A DNA stretch of 64,000 nucleotides, taken from assembly GCA_963920665.1 (NCBI GenBank), contig OY987272.1, positions 12,653,001 through 12,717,000 on the forward strand, read 5' to 3'. This DNA is from Straminergon stramineum. Lineage: Eukaryota; Streptophyta; Bryopsida; Hypnales; Calliergonaceae. A program made the translations under genes and the position numbers. The notes under the pieces were generated by a model. It saw nothing but the letters and a program-made list of their open reading frames with translations. It was not told the DNA's origin and did no database searches. This document shows, piece by piece, positions 46,872-59,570 of this stretch (positions are counted from its first letter, which is position 1; each line of letters begins with the position of its first letter).

Positions 46872-48128
46872 ATTGGGCTCGATAATAACAGGTTTGTTCG
46901 TGGTCGTGACTTAACGGGAGTTCAAATCCCTAATTTTGCTACATCTCGCACTACCGGTCCTTTCCGAACTAGCATGTCTGCGCTTTGCTTGATCCCCCGC
47001 AACTGCGCTCCAGATCGTCAACAAATGATTCTCCCCTTCAATCAATCTTCTACCGCACCTCGATCACTCTCGTACTACAGGAATTTGATCTCCCCATACC
47101 GATCAGCAACTTCGAACTTGATCCCAGATCACCATCTTCGACTAGAGCTAACCACATCAACGCCTAATGATTAAAGCTAAAATTTCTCAATTAGTCTGAG
47201 AACACACACCGAACTAGTTGTCGTTGTGCCCTCACATAGAAGTCAATTCTTCCCGATTGCTCCAATCTCTCAATCAACCACACCACGTTGTCGCATCTGC
47301 TCTTGATCTACACCACCTTCACTGATCACACTAATCGCTGCAATCCTTTCCTTCAATTCATCGTGCTTCCTACACCATTCAGTTACTACACCATCAACCA
47401 CTCAATCTGCTTCCGATTGCTACTTCAACTCCTGATCAGGGAGAATTTCAAGCCTCAAATACTCCAATCACCGAATCAATTTGCTACTTGCCACGCTTTT
47501 GACACAATTTTTAAATTTTTGAGATTTACAATTTTACAGATTCAAACTCACCAAAAATCACTCGTATAATTACAAGAATCGCAGCCAGAAGACTATTTCT
47601 CAATCACACAATTAATAATACAAATTTGTACTACAAAGTTTTAAAATTCTAAATCATGAAAGATTACATGTAACAAGTGTTCCACTCTGAATACACTGTA
47701 TAAAACAATTTTTAATTTTGTGCCTTTAAAAGCTAGGAAGAAGGCTCACGCCCCTTCCAATCGTTTTTTGTTTTGTTTTTTCATTTTTCATCTAATTTGA
47801 TGCCTCGTTCATCCATGTTTGCAACCCATTCATCCTTTTGGCACCTTTTGGAATCTTCCATCCATCTACACGGTTTTCATCCATTCAATACTTTGTCCAT
47901 CCAAACTGCCCCATTTACACTACACAAAGTTTGAAAACTGCTTTTTGAATTACTTTTAGCTACTTTCTACTTTTTAGTGTTTTTAGCCTATTTTTAAGCT
48001 ATGTTTCCTACTTTTTAGACTACTTTCTACATACTTTCCCAATAAAAACTAAAAAGTAACCTAAAAAAAAAAATCTTTATTCTACAACCCTCAACCTCCA
48101 ATTCTAGATAACCTAGAAGATGCAACAT
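46872..48128. other. Harbinger interior, no further gene recognised
   Basis: A stretch of moderate frames (for example 46827-47174, 47288-47569) has no domain. The C-rich composition around 47000-47480 resembles decayed transposon spacer. Confidence 0.35.
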
Positions 48129-48962
48129 CTATTTAGAACTCCTTGAAGAGTCCTCAAACTTCAAAGCTTCTACAAATAGAGTAGCCATCTACAATTGTCC
48201 CTTCATGGCCATCTCTCGACCCTCTCTCTCATTGTCTATCAACTTCTTTGTAATCTACAACTTCATCTTCTCCACCTTGAGAATTCCTTTGGAAAAATTG
48301 TTGATGGCAGCAGCAATGGACTCATCCATTGCACCAAGTTTCTTCTTCTTCTTTCTTGCACTCTTGTTCACTTGACTATCACATCCCGGTTGATTTACTA
48401 CTTTTGTGCATGGTGAATGTGAAGAAGTAGCACCTACAAGTGAGGAAATAGGAGGACTGTTGGGCAAAGTGGAGCCATCATCATCACTAAGAATGAGAGT
48501 CTCAGAGTGTTGTAAATGAACACCCTAATCAACACCACGAGGCACACCATCAATTTTAGGATTTTTAGCTGCACCACCAAAAATATTGTCAAAGATTTCA
48601 TACCATGGTGTCCAAGTTGAAGGTGGTGCTCCAATTTCTTCTTGCTTCACCTTCTCCTCATAGTATGTTGTTCTCATCTTTGCCATTTGTTACGAGTTTG
48701 TTGCAAGGTCCTTTGAGGCTTCTCTGGAAATTGTTCTTTGAGCTTTCTCACAAAGACCTCCCAATTCGCTTGTTTGAAGGGCTTGCGGTTGTACTCCCAG
48801 TATTTCTCCACACATATCCACCAAGAACTTCAAAACTCCCTCCTTCCACTCCCTCTTCACATTTGGAGTACTACGAAAACTTCTCTCTTGAACCCCTTTA
48901 GAACCATCACCCCCCTCATCTCTCATCATTAATGCAAGCAAACCTCCACGTGGAACCTCCAT
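48129..48962 (-). pseudogene. PIF/Harbinger Myb/SANT-like accessory gene, decayed
   Basis: Reading on the minus strand from ATG 48962: after MEVPRGGLLALMM.. comes REWKEGVLKFLVDMCGEIL, the start of a Myb/SANT-like (DUF-type) helix-turn-helix domain; after a frame change, STWTPWYEIFDNIFGGAAKN; then the conserved C-terminal part KKKKKLGAMDESIAAAINNF followed by KGILKVEKMKL and later MATLFVEALKFEDSSRS. Stops at 48255 and further on (TAG) can be CAG changed by C-to-T. In PIF/Harbinger elements this second protein helps the transposase enter the nucleus and bind DNA. It is convergent with the transposase at 42542-44436. Frameshifts and stops make it inactive. Confidence 0.7.
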
Positions 48963-49278
48963 AATGAAAACAAAAAAAGAATGTAGCTCAATGAACACCC
49001 CACCATGAAAGAAGTGCTAATTGTGCACTATTGTACCTCTTCTTTCTTCTCTATACAGGCTAGGGTTGTGCAAGCTGGGGTTTGGAAGGAGAGAGACGAC
49101 CCCCTATGTCCGCTTTTCACTTTACCTACATGTTAAAACCTCGGGGGAAACACCGTGAGGGCTCTAAGTCTCGCAATCCATAAGCCCTAGTCCATAAGCC
49201 CTCTCTAGGCCCAACCCAGCCTTTTAGGCCCTCAGAGCATCCGCACGACAATTTAGTACATGGCTCAGACTCAGTGAC

Positions 49279-49350
49279 TGGCCGTGGCCGGCCTAAAAAA
49301 TTGCCCCATAGTAGACACACTCAGAGCCCAGAATTGGCCGGCCACGGCTA
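49279..49350. repeat. GC-rich hairpin, 15-bp arms
   Basis: tggccgtggccggcc (49279-49293) and ggccggccacggcta (49336-49350) are reverse complements except for one end base. It is a sharp GC island in AT-rich DNA and may be part of the right end of the Harbinger element. Confidence 0.6.
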
Positions 49351-49623
49351 AATTTGAGGAGCGCATGGCGAAATGCAGTGTCCTGGCCTTGGCACAGTAC
49401 AAGGGTTGACTGCAATTTGCACCCGGATTTTGAGGTTTTGACCTCCACGCAAACCTTCGATGAACTAAAATCCTATTTATTTTTGTTTTTTGAAGCAAAA
49501 GAATTACTTACAAAGTCACTAGCATTGCTTCTTAAGTAAAACTTCTTGTACATACACCTAGAATCGTAAGGAATCTGATCTCTCAATATGATTTTCATTT
49601 ACAAGATCAATGAAGCTTGGTAT

Positions 49624-49758
49624 ATACACATGGGATGGAAGGAGGTCCTCCAGCCCATGTGGGTTATGTGAGAGCATGAAATAGTGGGAGCTCTCATTAG
49701 TTCATATTTTCACTATATCCCACATGGATTGGAGGACCTCCTACCACCCCATGTGTAT
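49624..49758. mobile_element. Foldback MITE of 135 bp
   Basis: Arms of 40 bp (atacacatgggatgg.. and ..ccaccccatgtgtat) match at about nine of ten positions, including ggaggtcctcca against ggaggacctcct, and pairing continues to the centre (gggagctctcat). No coding capacity. Confidence 0.8.
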
Positions 49759-50510
49759 TTATTGAGATCCCCATAGCCACAAGAAATTCAATAGGCTTGT
49801 CTCATGAGAGAATGCATGGCCCTAACTTACATCTTATAGACTATCATAAAACTGAGACATCTCAAAGTATTGAAAATCAAATTGAATTTGATTGGAATTT
49901 ACCGTGAAGTAAACCAGATTTCTAGGTCATAGTGCCTGTCGCTCTTGGGGTGTTACTTTCACCATGTAGTAGTGGGGCAAAGCATTGCCACACTTGCCGG
50001 CTGCCTTGGATGCACACACCAAACCACCTTATTCTGCACCTCTCTTCTACACCAGCCATGGAGATGCTCTCACCTGCGACATCGAATGGGCAATATTGGG
50101 CTCATGTGCGCAAGCCTAATGATAGTCAGTCAATCCCAGGATAGTCAACGACTAGTAGTGTGGCCCAAGTATGGGTGTCATTTGGTCGTGCTTAAAGTTG
50201 TATGACTCAACTAGCCTCTTGTGGAGGTGGATTTGCCCCCTGTGTTTTACCCTTGGGGAAAATGCAAGAACCTTTTATTTGCTACGGAAATTTATTTTTG
50301 CAAATTATGAATTCATATTTGCAATCAGAGACCCCATATTAGCTAGAGGAGGTGTTAACGATAAAATTATTACAACACAAAATAGGGATCTGTTTTTTTT
50401 ACATCCACCCTTGGTTGGACCTCTACAAGAGGCTTTGTCATACAACTATAAGAATGATTGTGTCATCCACATCAGCACCATAATAACAAATGCAACAAGA
50501 CAAACACTTC
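49759..50510. other. Spacer, no gene recognised
   Basis: The overlapping plus-strand frames at 49932-50521 have no domain and belong to no recognised family. Confidence 0.35.
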
Positions 50511-50736
50511 TTAACCCTTGAACACTGGACTGGTGACCGTGGAAATCAGGCATTTTGGAACCGTGTGACATCATCCACTTTAAAAAAATCAAAAATACTC
50601 ATTGGGAGTCAAACTACTGTAGAAGATCTCACCTTTCCACCCCTAATTCCGAGGATGAATAGTTGCAATTCTGTCTTACAGAGGAGAATTCCTTGACGTT
50701 CATCAGAAAATGTCTGTCACGTCGTTTAGAGGTTAA
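50511..50736 (+). mobile_element. TTAA MITE, complete copy (226 bp)
   Basis: TTAAcccttgaacactggac to gtcgtttagaggTTAA, with the full family core (gatggtgtca-like gtgtgacatcatcc, caaactactgtagaagatct, aggatgaatagttgca). Confidence 0.85.
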
Positions 50737-50899
50737 GTTAGAACTTCTGGGACCCAAAAGTATACTTGTATTGGCATCCAATTTGCTACTCAAGCATGCT
50801 GCTTTCTACACTCTAACTCAATTTGCCCCTGTCAAAAAAAAATCTATTTTTATGTAGAAAATATTCATAAAATGATAGTACTGTACATGGATGCAGACA

Positions 50900-51140
50900 T
50901 CAATGGGACCATCACAATAACTTAGATTTTGCCATGTAGTTAAAGGTACAGTAACTTACAGTAGAATGAATTCATGAAACAAAGTTTGTCAAACGTTTGC
51001 ACTTTCAGCCCTCTTTCCAACAACATGATAAGTTATCTAAAACTTCCTATACACCTGTCACACTACCATCTATTGTAGCACACTTGTCACCACTTCAAAC
51101 TCTATCATAATCATCTTTAACAGAGTTTATTTGAATGATA
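50900..51140 (+). repeat. Distal piece of quinoprotein duplication arm 2
   Basis: Reverse complement of 23064-23310. Between this piece and the rest of arm 2 (from about 61826) lies the CACTA-like element. Confidence 0.7.
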
Positions 51141-51195
51141 ACGTGATAACTTACTTACATCACTACTCATCAGGAAATTGACACTCACTTCTTTG

Positions 51196-51221
51196 ATACT
51201 TTTGCAGTACTGCAAAAGTAT
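51196..51221. repeat. 26-bp perfect palindrome in the CACTA-like subterminal region
   Basis: ATACTTTTGCAGT is followed at once by its exact reverse complement. Related words (gcagtactgcaaaagtatga) recur at 61362-61381. Confidence 0.9.
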
Positions 51222-51740
51222 GAGGTGAAGTGTGTTAACAGTAGAGTATCCAAATTGTCCTTTTGCAGTACTGTGTTTGAACAATACTACATGAATATTT
51301 ATGGTGTATTGCATTGCAGTACAACATTACAACGTTTAAGCAGTACATCATTCATCCAAAAAAAATACTATTATAATACTACAATATAATATTGTTGTCT
51401 ACAAACAACATGACTCTAAATATACAAACAAGCTATATGTATATTGTATTGTAATAGAATTTTGGTAATACAATTGTGACATACAAAAATACTAAAATTA
51501 TTATAATAATGCATTACTGCATAATTGTACATTTACAATACAAATAATAGATTTCAATTAATAGATTTGTAGTACTGCATGTAATACCATATTTGGGTTG
51601 TAAAATATGGTATTTGTATTATTTTTGATACAAAAGCAATGTAGAAACAATTGTATAACAATACTAATGCAGTACTACTGCAATTCAAGTTTACTTCTAT
51701 TACTAGTATCCTGCGCCATTCGTTTTTTTCCATCAATTAC

Positions 51741-54700
51741 TACAAATCCAATATGTTATCATATCATATGAGGCAATGCATAGAACATTGATACAATATT
51801 CCTAAAGTACTAGTATAGACATACGTGGCTAGAACTTTATACATCATACATGAACTTCAAAAGACGCTCCAAATGACAAACATACTCAATTCAGTGTAAG
51901 CACATTCCATTCATTTCCCTCCAAGAAACGATTACAATCTTCTGGTATGAATGAGCAAATGAAAGGTTCCTCGTTGGTGCCATAAATAATTCCCATCCTT
52001 TCAACTCTTTCACTTTTTCCCAGTAAAGCAATTTAGTACTTGCCAAACTTGACTTCTTCACCTAGTTCATGCTATAACACTATAACAACACCGCTCACTA
52101 GGCGGACACAACTATGTCTAACTAGCTATACAATGCCCTCCATTTCTCTCCGCGGTCCTCTGTGAAATAAGTCTGTTCCCATTACCTAGTGCACATGCTT
52201 TAGTTAGTACGTGAAGAATCCCGAAGATAGAAAAATAACCAATTTTGGCAATTTGGCACTTACTAGAGACTACAACTAATTCGTGCTCAAATCTTGCATC
52301 TACAATGAGTAAAATAGCATAAATCACAATTGATTTGGCAAAATTCCTCCATCTCAAGGCATGAGGGACGTACTCTCCTTGCAATGTTTTCAACGAACGA
52401 GCTGAAACCCACTTCATTGAGCATTTGAGATGACAAAGGACAGATGATGAAATTTTCATGGATAATGCAGAAGAACTAGCCACTTAATCCTTGGTGTCAA
52501 GAACATAGGGATAAGTGGGCAAGGGATTGGGGATGCAATTTGGATTTCAACAAGTTCGTTCAAACCCACGGTGACTTTTCCCTCGAAGGAGGGGTCAGAT
52601 ATCTCACCTCAAAAGTCCCTAGAATTGCTTTCAACGAATCCTTTGAGCTGGAGAGCACTCTTGACAATTTCTCCTACTTGCAGATGAGTACAAGCATTTG
52701 GGCAAAAGCGCATATATCCTCCAAAGAATCTGCGGTTGACACTTGAGAAATTGCAGGCAACTACAACTTTGTACTACAATGCCTAAGGAACATGGAACCT
52801 CATTTACAATGCAAGTGTGATATAAATATATGACTGACTCGCACGAAACCTGATTCTTCTGTATGGAATCGTAATGTCAATGGAAGAATCTTTGACTTTG
52901 ATAATGCATGTACTATGAAAACATGTGACTTGCAAACATTTGACTAAGGTTCAATTATGGCCAAAGATGCTTCCATTCAATGAGGGTAGTCTAGATTTGT
53001 GTTTGGGACCTACTACTTCAAACTGCAATTCATAACGTATTCATAAGATATCCAAATATGGAGTAACACATTTCTAACGTCTTATTATCCTCTTGAAAAC
53101 GGGAGACGTCCCCTACATCTTTTTTTAAATGTTTTAAAAATCAATCAGAATAGGTTGGAGCCATAGGGATAAATTTTCCCACCTCCCCTCTTGATCCCCT
53201 CCTATTCAAGACATTTGTTGAGACTCCAAGCATCGAAAGACTAAAGCTATGAACTTCTTGTCTACCCAAGAAATTCAACAGCGTTACCTCAAGCTACGAA
53301 GGACGAAGAGAAGGTAATACCTTCACGTAGAACTGACTCAACACTTTTCAACACCGCAACAGTAAAATCTTAGCTTCTGGAAATGAGTATAAGACTCGAC
53401 CGATACAAAACCATTCAATGCTCAACACCTCCAGTTGGGCTGTTGCATTGCAAATTTTCAGCAATTCAATGTCCCAACGTCAGATTCCTTTCACCAAACA
53501 CAGATCTGACATTCGTATCATGTAGAGAACCAAAACTACTCGTAAGGCAGAGGTTGGTTGATTAATGACCTTGAATGTAGAGATAGAGAATAATGGCTGC
53601 ACATTTCGGTAGAATCTCTTGCAAAACTTCGGGTAGAACAATCGAGTCACTTCTCTTATCCGTGCTCAACACAACGACTACACAAAGGAAACTCGAAACC
53701 TTAACATCAGAATGCATGCGAGCAAAGTGAAACAAGCGCTCAATACAAAACAAAACTAGTGTGGACAAAAATGGCCAATAGCCTCTCGAGCTAGAGATCG
53801 CTCTCTCAACCTCCGTAGATGAAGCACCCCAAGCACCTCCTCTTTCGACACTTAAAAAAAAGACCATAGGAACTCTTGAAGTGCAAAACCGTCAATATAA
53901 AGAATCCAAGCTCAAATTTCAAAAGCCCAGAAGGTCAAAACCCGTGTTCACAAATTACAATGTAAAAGTAAAACAATGAGAAGAAGTATCAGTTCTTAGT
54001 GCCCGTGTGAAAGATGACGAGCACACCTTCCAATCTCCACCTACGAAGCTCCGCAATCACCTCCTCATCCTATAAATCTCCACTACAATGTGCAATATTC
54101 GTCACTGGACGAGATGAGACGAGACGATTTCAAAGCACACAAGGCTCACAACCCAGGTTTGCCTAGTAAAAATAAAACCCTCAGAAGAAGCAAAGTCCTG
54201 TAGTGCCTGTGAGAATGAGATGGTTGGCAAGCACGTTCTGGCTAGCTAGTTCTATAGAAGAATATCTTCACGCCTAGGCCAAAGAGTTGCTTTTGGGAAG
54301 AATATGGGGCGGAATGAATGGGCATCGCGGCACGCAAGTAGCGACGGAGCAAAGAGCAACGAGTTGGGGCGGTGAGTGGTCGCGGAGGTTCCCAATCGCA
54401 CCAATTGGCAATTAACTTAACCTTTCCCGTTTCCCATGATGGGTGGGGTGGAATTTTGCTATCAAAAGACAAACTAGCATCCATTAGATACTAAAATTCA
54501 TGCCTATTTGCTCTGGAAACGTTGGCAAAGAGCTTGACTACTGTGATCTTGCAATCAACCTTCAACTTGCAATGGAAAACCTGAGCAATGTCTAGGAAGA
54601 ATCGGCGGCTAGTTCAAAGTTAGCTAGTGGAATTGGTAAAAAAACCAGTTGCCATCTAAAAACATCGGCTAAAAACTGGTGGAAAAAAAAAATTTTGATT

Positions 54701-55139
54701 TTGAATGGGAAGTAGAGAAAATAACCAGACTCTATCCTTGAAAAACCAGTTCAATTTGGGAATTGAAGGAAAATAGCTAGTAAAACTCAAAAAACTTCCC
54801 AAACGTTGGACCCGAGGTATAAGTGAGGGCTCTAAAAACGTCTTCTATCACTATGGTACATTTTGCTTTCTCATTGCACCATCAATGCACAAATAGTGTA
54901 CATTTCACAAGGTGGATGTTTTTAGTGACCATTGCATTTCACCTTTTAAGAAATCATAACTAATTCCATGAAGCTCCAAAAAATATGAGACAACTTGGGT
55001 TAGATGCCAATTTCATTTGTCTTTGAAGGAAAATTTACTAAAAAATATTTCAAGAATTTAAACCTCACCGAATTAATTTTCAGCTCTTAAATTGGTACTT
55101 CATAGACCTTCTAGTACTTTAACCAAGGTAGAATCCACA
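51741..55139. other. Left interior of the CACTA-like element, no gene recognised
   Basis: Several minus-strand frames are open for 80-121 codons (52483-52118, 53867-53562, 54484-54242) in a slightly GC-richer tract at 52100-54500. None shows a domain I recognise; they may be decayed element genes. An interspersed repeat shared with 30460-30560 lies at 54840-55130. Confidence 0.3.
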
Positions 55140-55370
55140 TTAACCCATAAATGATGCAAAGGACATTTTTTGTTTGATGGACAACAAAGAATTTCCCTAT
55201 GTAGGATAGAGAAATGTAGTTAATAGATTTTTGAATTTTGTGCAAAAAGGAGAGATCTTATATAGTAGTTTGACCTCTAATGAGTATTTTTGGTTTTTAA
55301 AAGAAGATGATGTCACAAGGTTCTAAAAGGGTTGATTTCCACGATAACCAATCCATCATGCAAGGGTTAA
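55140..55370 (-). mobile_element. TTAA MITE within the CACTA-like element
   Basis: TTAAcccataaatgatgc to catgcaagggTTAA, with the complete family core in minus orientation. It inserted after the CACTA-like element did. Confidence 0.85.
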
Positions 55371-57363
55371 ATTATGCTCTCCTATAAATTGTCAATTGTT
55401 ACAATTGAGTGCATAGATACTATTATAAACCCTTAAGTGCTCTGACATCCATTTCTTGGACAATGAACAAATTGAAAGTCAAGTTTCATCTTCCTTAATA
55501 CTTGGATGACAACTACAGAAATAAGATCCCACTTACAAGCTTGTTACGTCATGATGCATCCATTAGTGCAATTATGGTAATTTAATTATAAATTCATAAT
55601 ACGTTGTAATCCCTTACCATATCCAATTTTGCAAATATTATTGTCTTCATTCCTCAAACTTGTAATAGACTTGAATAGCCATTTTAGATAAGGTAGATTG
55701 AAATAAATATTCTTTTTGTATAAGAAAAAAATAATTTTCATTAAGAATTCAAGAACAAATGGAAAAATCATTGTTGATCAAAGTATGTAATTTTTTTTCA
55801 ACAATCAAAGAATATGATTGAAATAGATATGAGAGTAGATTGATTAAATTATTTAATTGAACTTTCAACTTAATTTTAAAAATTATGTTAGCCTTAATTT
55901 TTCTATTAAAAAGAAGAGAGCATTCAATAAGTGCCCTAAGAAATTTATCTTGAATTTTGTGATAAATTTATTCTTATAAAATATTTGAATTTTTTTTGGT
56001 AAATTTAATGCTCTTGACAATGCATTTACCAAAATCATTCTAATAGACAATCTTTAAAACAATTAAGCAAAGCCTAACATTTCTTTGAAATAGTGTAGGA
56101 TTAAAGTTGCAAACCTTTGAGGATAAAATTTAAACATTGTTTATACTTTTTCATTTTTCACCCTTCACATCTTTTGTTCCAGAACTCCACTATTTGATTT
56201 GATTAGAGATTTGAAGTTACATGAGTTAATCCTTTCTTCTAGTGGAGTATGATTTAAGTTATTCCATTGGATTATCCATGAAAAATATGTTTATAAATTG
56301 AAAAAAGACAAGATGTCAAAGGTCATGAATTGCTTTTCATATTCAACACAACATTTAGGGGTTCATAGTGTATTGTATTGAGATTAATGTTATATTAATG
56401 TTATAGTATAGAGAAGTACAGAAAAGACTTAGGAGGACTTTGAAACGGAATGTCATTTGAATTTGTAAGGTTGCAATTAGTTAGTAGGTGCAATACATAT
56501 TTCACTTTGTTTCTTCTGCAACTTTTTGAAGTTAAATGAAGAGATAGAGAATAACTACACTAAATAGCAAAACTAGGTTGTCTAGATAATTACTTTGCCT
56601 TACTTCAATAAAGTTATTTTACAAGCCATAAAAGTCAATAGATATTTCTACAAATATTTCCATTTGTACATGTAGAGGAGTAGGAGTCATAATTACAACT
56701 ACACCTAAATTCAAAAGTACTGCATTTTGGTATGATATCAAGAAATATTTATCTACGTTACTTTCCACGCATCAGTGATAACTGTAAATTTGCAACTACA
56801 ACTAGTGAGGTGGGAGCACCCAAAAACGTCAATATAAGGAATTCAGCATAGTTGGAGGGACCTTTTCCTAGAAGTAGTATGTTTTTAGTATTAGCAAGTG
56901 GAAATCACGAATAGAGAAAAGAAATTACATTTTTGGATGTCGTATGTAATTTCTATGATTTTTTAAAGTACAAGCTCCCCAGAACATTGAAATAGTCCCA
57001 TAGGTGGACCTACATTTGAACTTTGACGAACTCAGTAGTTAGCGAATCAAAGTGAAGTATGGGTCCTTCAAATGTATCAGCCAATCAGATTTTATCATTT
57101 GAAGGACACATTAAACAAAGTCTATGGACACAATTAGGTGAGTCTAGGGTACAAGAATGAGAACATGTGCACTAATGGGTATTTCTACTTTATTGAATTC
57201 TTATTAGATTCATTAGAGGCAAAACCACTTGGTTTTCTAAGATAGTGTATGAGGTGCAAGTTTTAATATTACATTGGTAGCATTTCTAAATAATAACATC
57301 AATGATGTTTTCAATTGATAGAATGTGTACTTTGTATGTGTTGTTCAATAGTGTGTGCTCTAG
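55371..57363. other. AT-rich interior of the CACTA-like element
   Basis: No exon is certain. Upstream transposase exons probably lie between 56900 and 57360 but could not be placed. Confidence 0.3.
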
Positions 57364-59570
57364 GGCTTTATTGGAGGCGATACTGATTTTGGAAATCCAT
57401 ATCTTGCGATTAACATCGACATGTTACACCAAGCGGACTTAGGTATCTTCAAAATCTTAATGGACATATTGCAAAGCATGTCTAAGGACTTGAGGCCTTC
57501 CCCTATTATTGAAATGGATAGAAGGCTATTGGTTATCAAAGAGTTAGTGCAATTCTTTCAATTTAGGGTGCTTGGAACTGATAGAGGTGGATACTTCACT
57601 TTGAATGCAAATTTTGTAGCATTTGAACACCGTTGTGTAATGTAGGTTAGTTATATTTGAACTTGAACATCACTTTATGAAATTCGTCACTATATCAATT
57701 GCATATTGGAAATATAAAGAAAAAATCTATTTTAAATAAAATAGATGTATTCAAAGTAAAAAAAATGATGACTATAGTGACTAACTATTTTGGTTGTTCA
57801 TTAATAGGTGGTAGTTTTCAGCATGTTGGGACTGTTTACGAACTTCTTCATTGAAGCTGTTGTAAAATTTTTACAATGGTATCAATTTGCTTGCTGATCA
57901 AAAGAATTTTCAGAAGCATCACTAACAACAATGGATGATCGCATGAAGAGGTAATTATTTTGCCATTTCAATTTAGTATCTTGAAATTAGTTAGAAGTCA
58001 CATTTAAGTTTGTAATGTAGTATTTCAATATTTGGAGTTGGCTTGTTGAATTTTGAAAAGGTAATGTAATGTTCTTATTTATACAATCGTGATAGTAGTA
58101 TTTAATATTTCACTACGTACTAGTGCAAACTATGTTTGTATTTGTAATGATGGATACCTTTTTCATCAGACAAATGAGAAGTACAAATAAATCATCACGT
58201 ATAATAATACAATAGTGTTCAGCATATAAATGTACAATTGCATAATTCTATTATTTATAAATATAGAAATATTTGAATAATTAAATGAAGATACAATGTA
58301 AAATGAAATGTTTAAAATTGTATGCATGTTCTAATAAATGTGACATTTGCTTCACGGATGTGATGACATTTAGAACACATTTGGAAATATGGCAGAAATC
58401 AAATTTCAATTTGGTTAAGATTCATGCCATGAAGCATTAGTCTTCTGCAATTCGTCAGTCAAGAACTCCAATGGAGTACAGTTTTAACATATATGAAAAT
58501 TTGCACATTGTGTTGGTGAAAACAACATACAGGGTAGGGCAAGCAACAAGAAACAATTCCTAGACTTTATTGTGAAATACAATAGAAGATTAGAAGCACT
58601 ATGGATGACTACATTCAAAAATGATGGATATTGCCCTCTAATTAGGAAAAATACAATATTAAACATGGTATGTTGGTGAATCTTTACTCTAGACCACCAT
58701 TAAATTTTTTACCGTCTGATTAAATAAAAAATTATATGATACTAATGATTTTTTGCTTTCTCTCATACTATTGTTTTGAATTTGTAATTTGTGTTGTATA
58801 ATTGTTTTTCAGTGATGACAAACCTTAGAGAGTGGACATCATATTTTGGCTAGCTTCCAAGTTAATTTGAAAATAGAGCTCTTTGATCTTGATATTGATA
58901 CTGCAAGAGAAGTATATGTGGGTAATGGTCAATCAAAGAACAAACGCATATTGGCAAGAGTTTTACAATAAGATCTTTTCAGTAAAATGAAATTATCTTT
59001 GGAGATGTACATGAACCAAAATAATTTGACAAAGGTGTAGGTTTGTACGATGTTTTTTAGTGATTCACTTCTTGTGAAATTCATGTACAATTTTTTTCAA
59101 TTCTTGAAGAATTCTAATATCTTAATGTGTTACTATATTTGTAGGTACTACAATGTTACAAGTCAATGGCTCTATGCCTTGGTGAGAGTTCAAGATATGG
59201 AGACACTTTAGTGTTCACACGTGCTACATCATGTTTCCATGGGAAAGAATGGTTTGGAAGTGTTTCAATCAAGATGGAAGGTGAAGGGTAGGAAGAAAAG
59301 ACATCATATGGACAACTCTAATTGCTATTTAAATGTAATATGCAATTAGGGTAGGAACATACAAAAATAACAAAAGCATTGTGTCTAGTTCGAATGTACA
59401 AAGAGCTAGAACTACATAGGAATTTGAAATGTCCAAAATTGAAATGGGTAGAAGACGGTCTTGCATCATACAAGGTGATAGACATAGCATCTATATTGAA
59501 AGTTGTTCATGTTATTCCACATTTTTAGAAAGACTTCCATTTTTTTGTAAACACTTTTAAATTCTAAATG
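57364..59570 (+). pseudogene. Plavaka/CACTA-like transposase exons, decayed
   Basis: Exon-like pieces in order: 57364-57645 (FIGGDTDFGNPYLAINIDML, HQADLGIFKILMD, MDRRLLVIKE, GTDRGGYF, AFEHRCVM, then TAG|GTTAGT, probably a former CAG at the exon end); 57808-57950 (VVVFSMLGLFTNFFIEAVVK, FLQWYQFAC-stop-SKEFSEASLTTMDD, GTAATT donor); about 58818-58970; about 59153-59290 (YGDTLVFTRATSCFHG); about 59385-59570 (HRNLKCPKLKWVEDG, ILKVVHVIPHF). The DMLHQ-DLG, DRRL, GxYF and F-HR motifs and the C-terminal VHxxPxF motif are those of large Plavaka-type transposases of the CACTA group. Stops at exon 1 end and in FAC-stop-SKEF are single C-to-T steps from CAG and CGA. Not functional. Confidence 0.6.

Noticed and set aside
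46880..46960. tRNA-like ggagttcaaatccct segment after the LTR
   Set aside because: Only the T-arm-like word is present; no acceptor, D or anticodon arm could be folded.
53562..54484. Open minus-strand frames of 80-101 codons in the CACTA-like element
   Set aside because: No domain was recognised and splice continuity could not be shown, so they are not annotated as genes.
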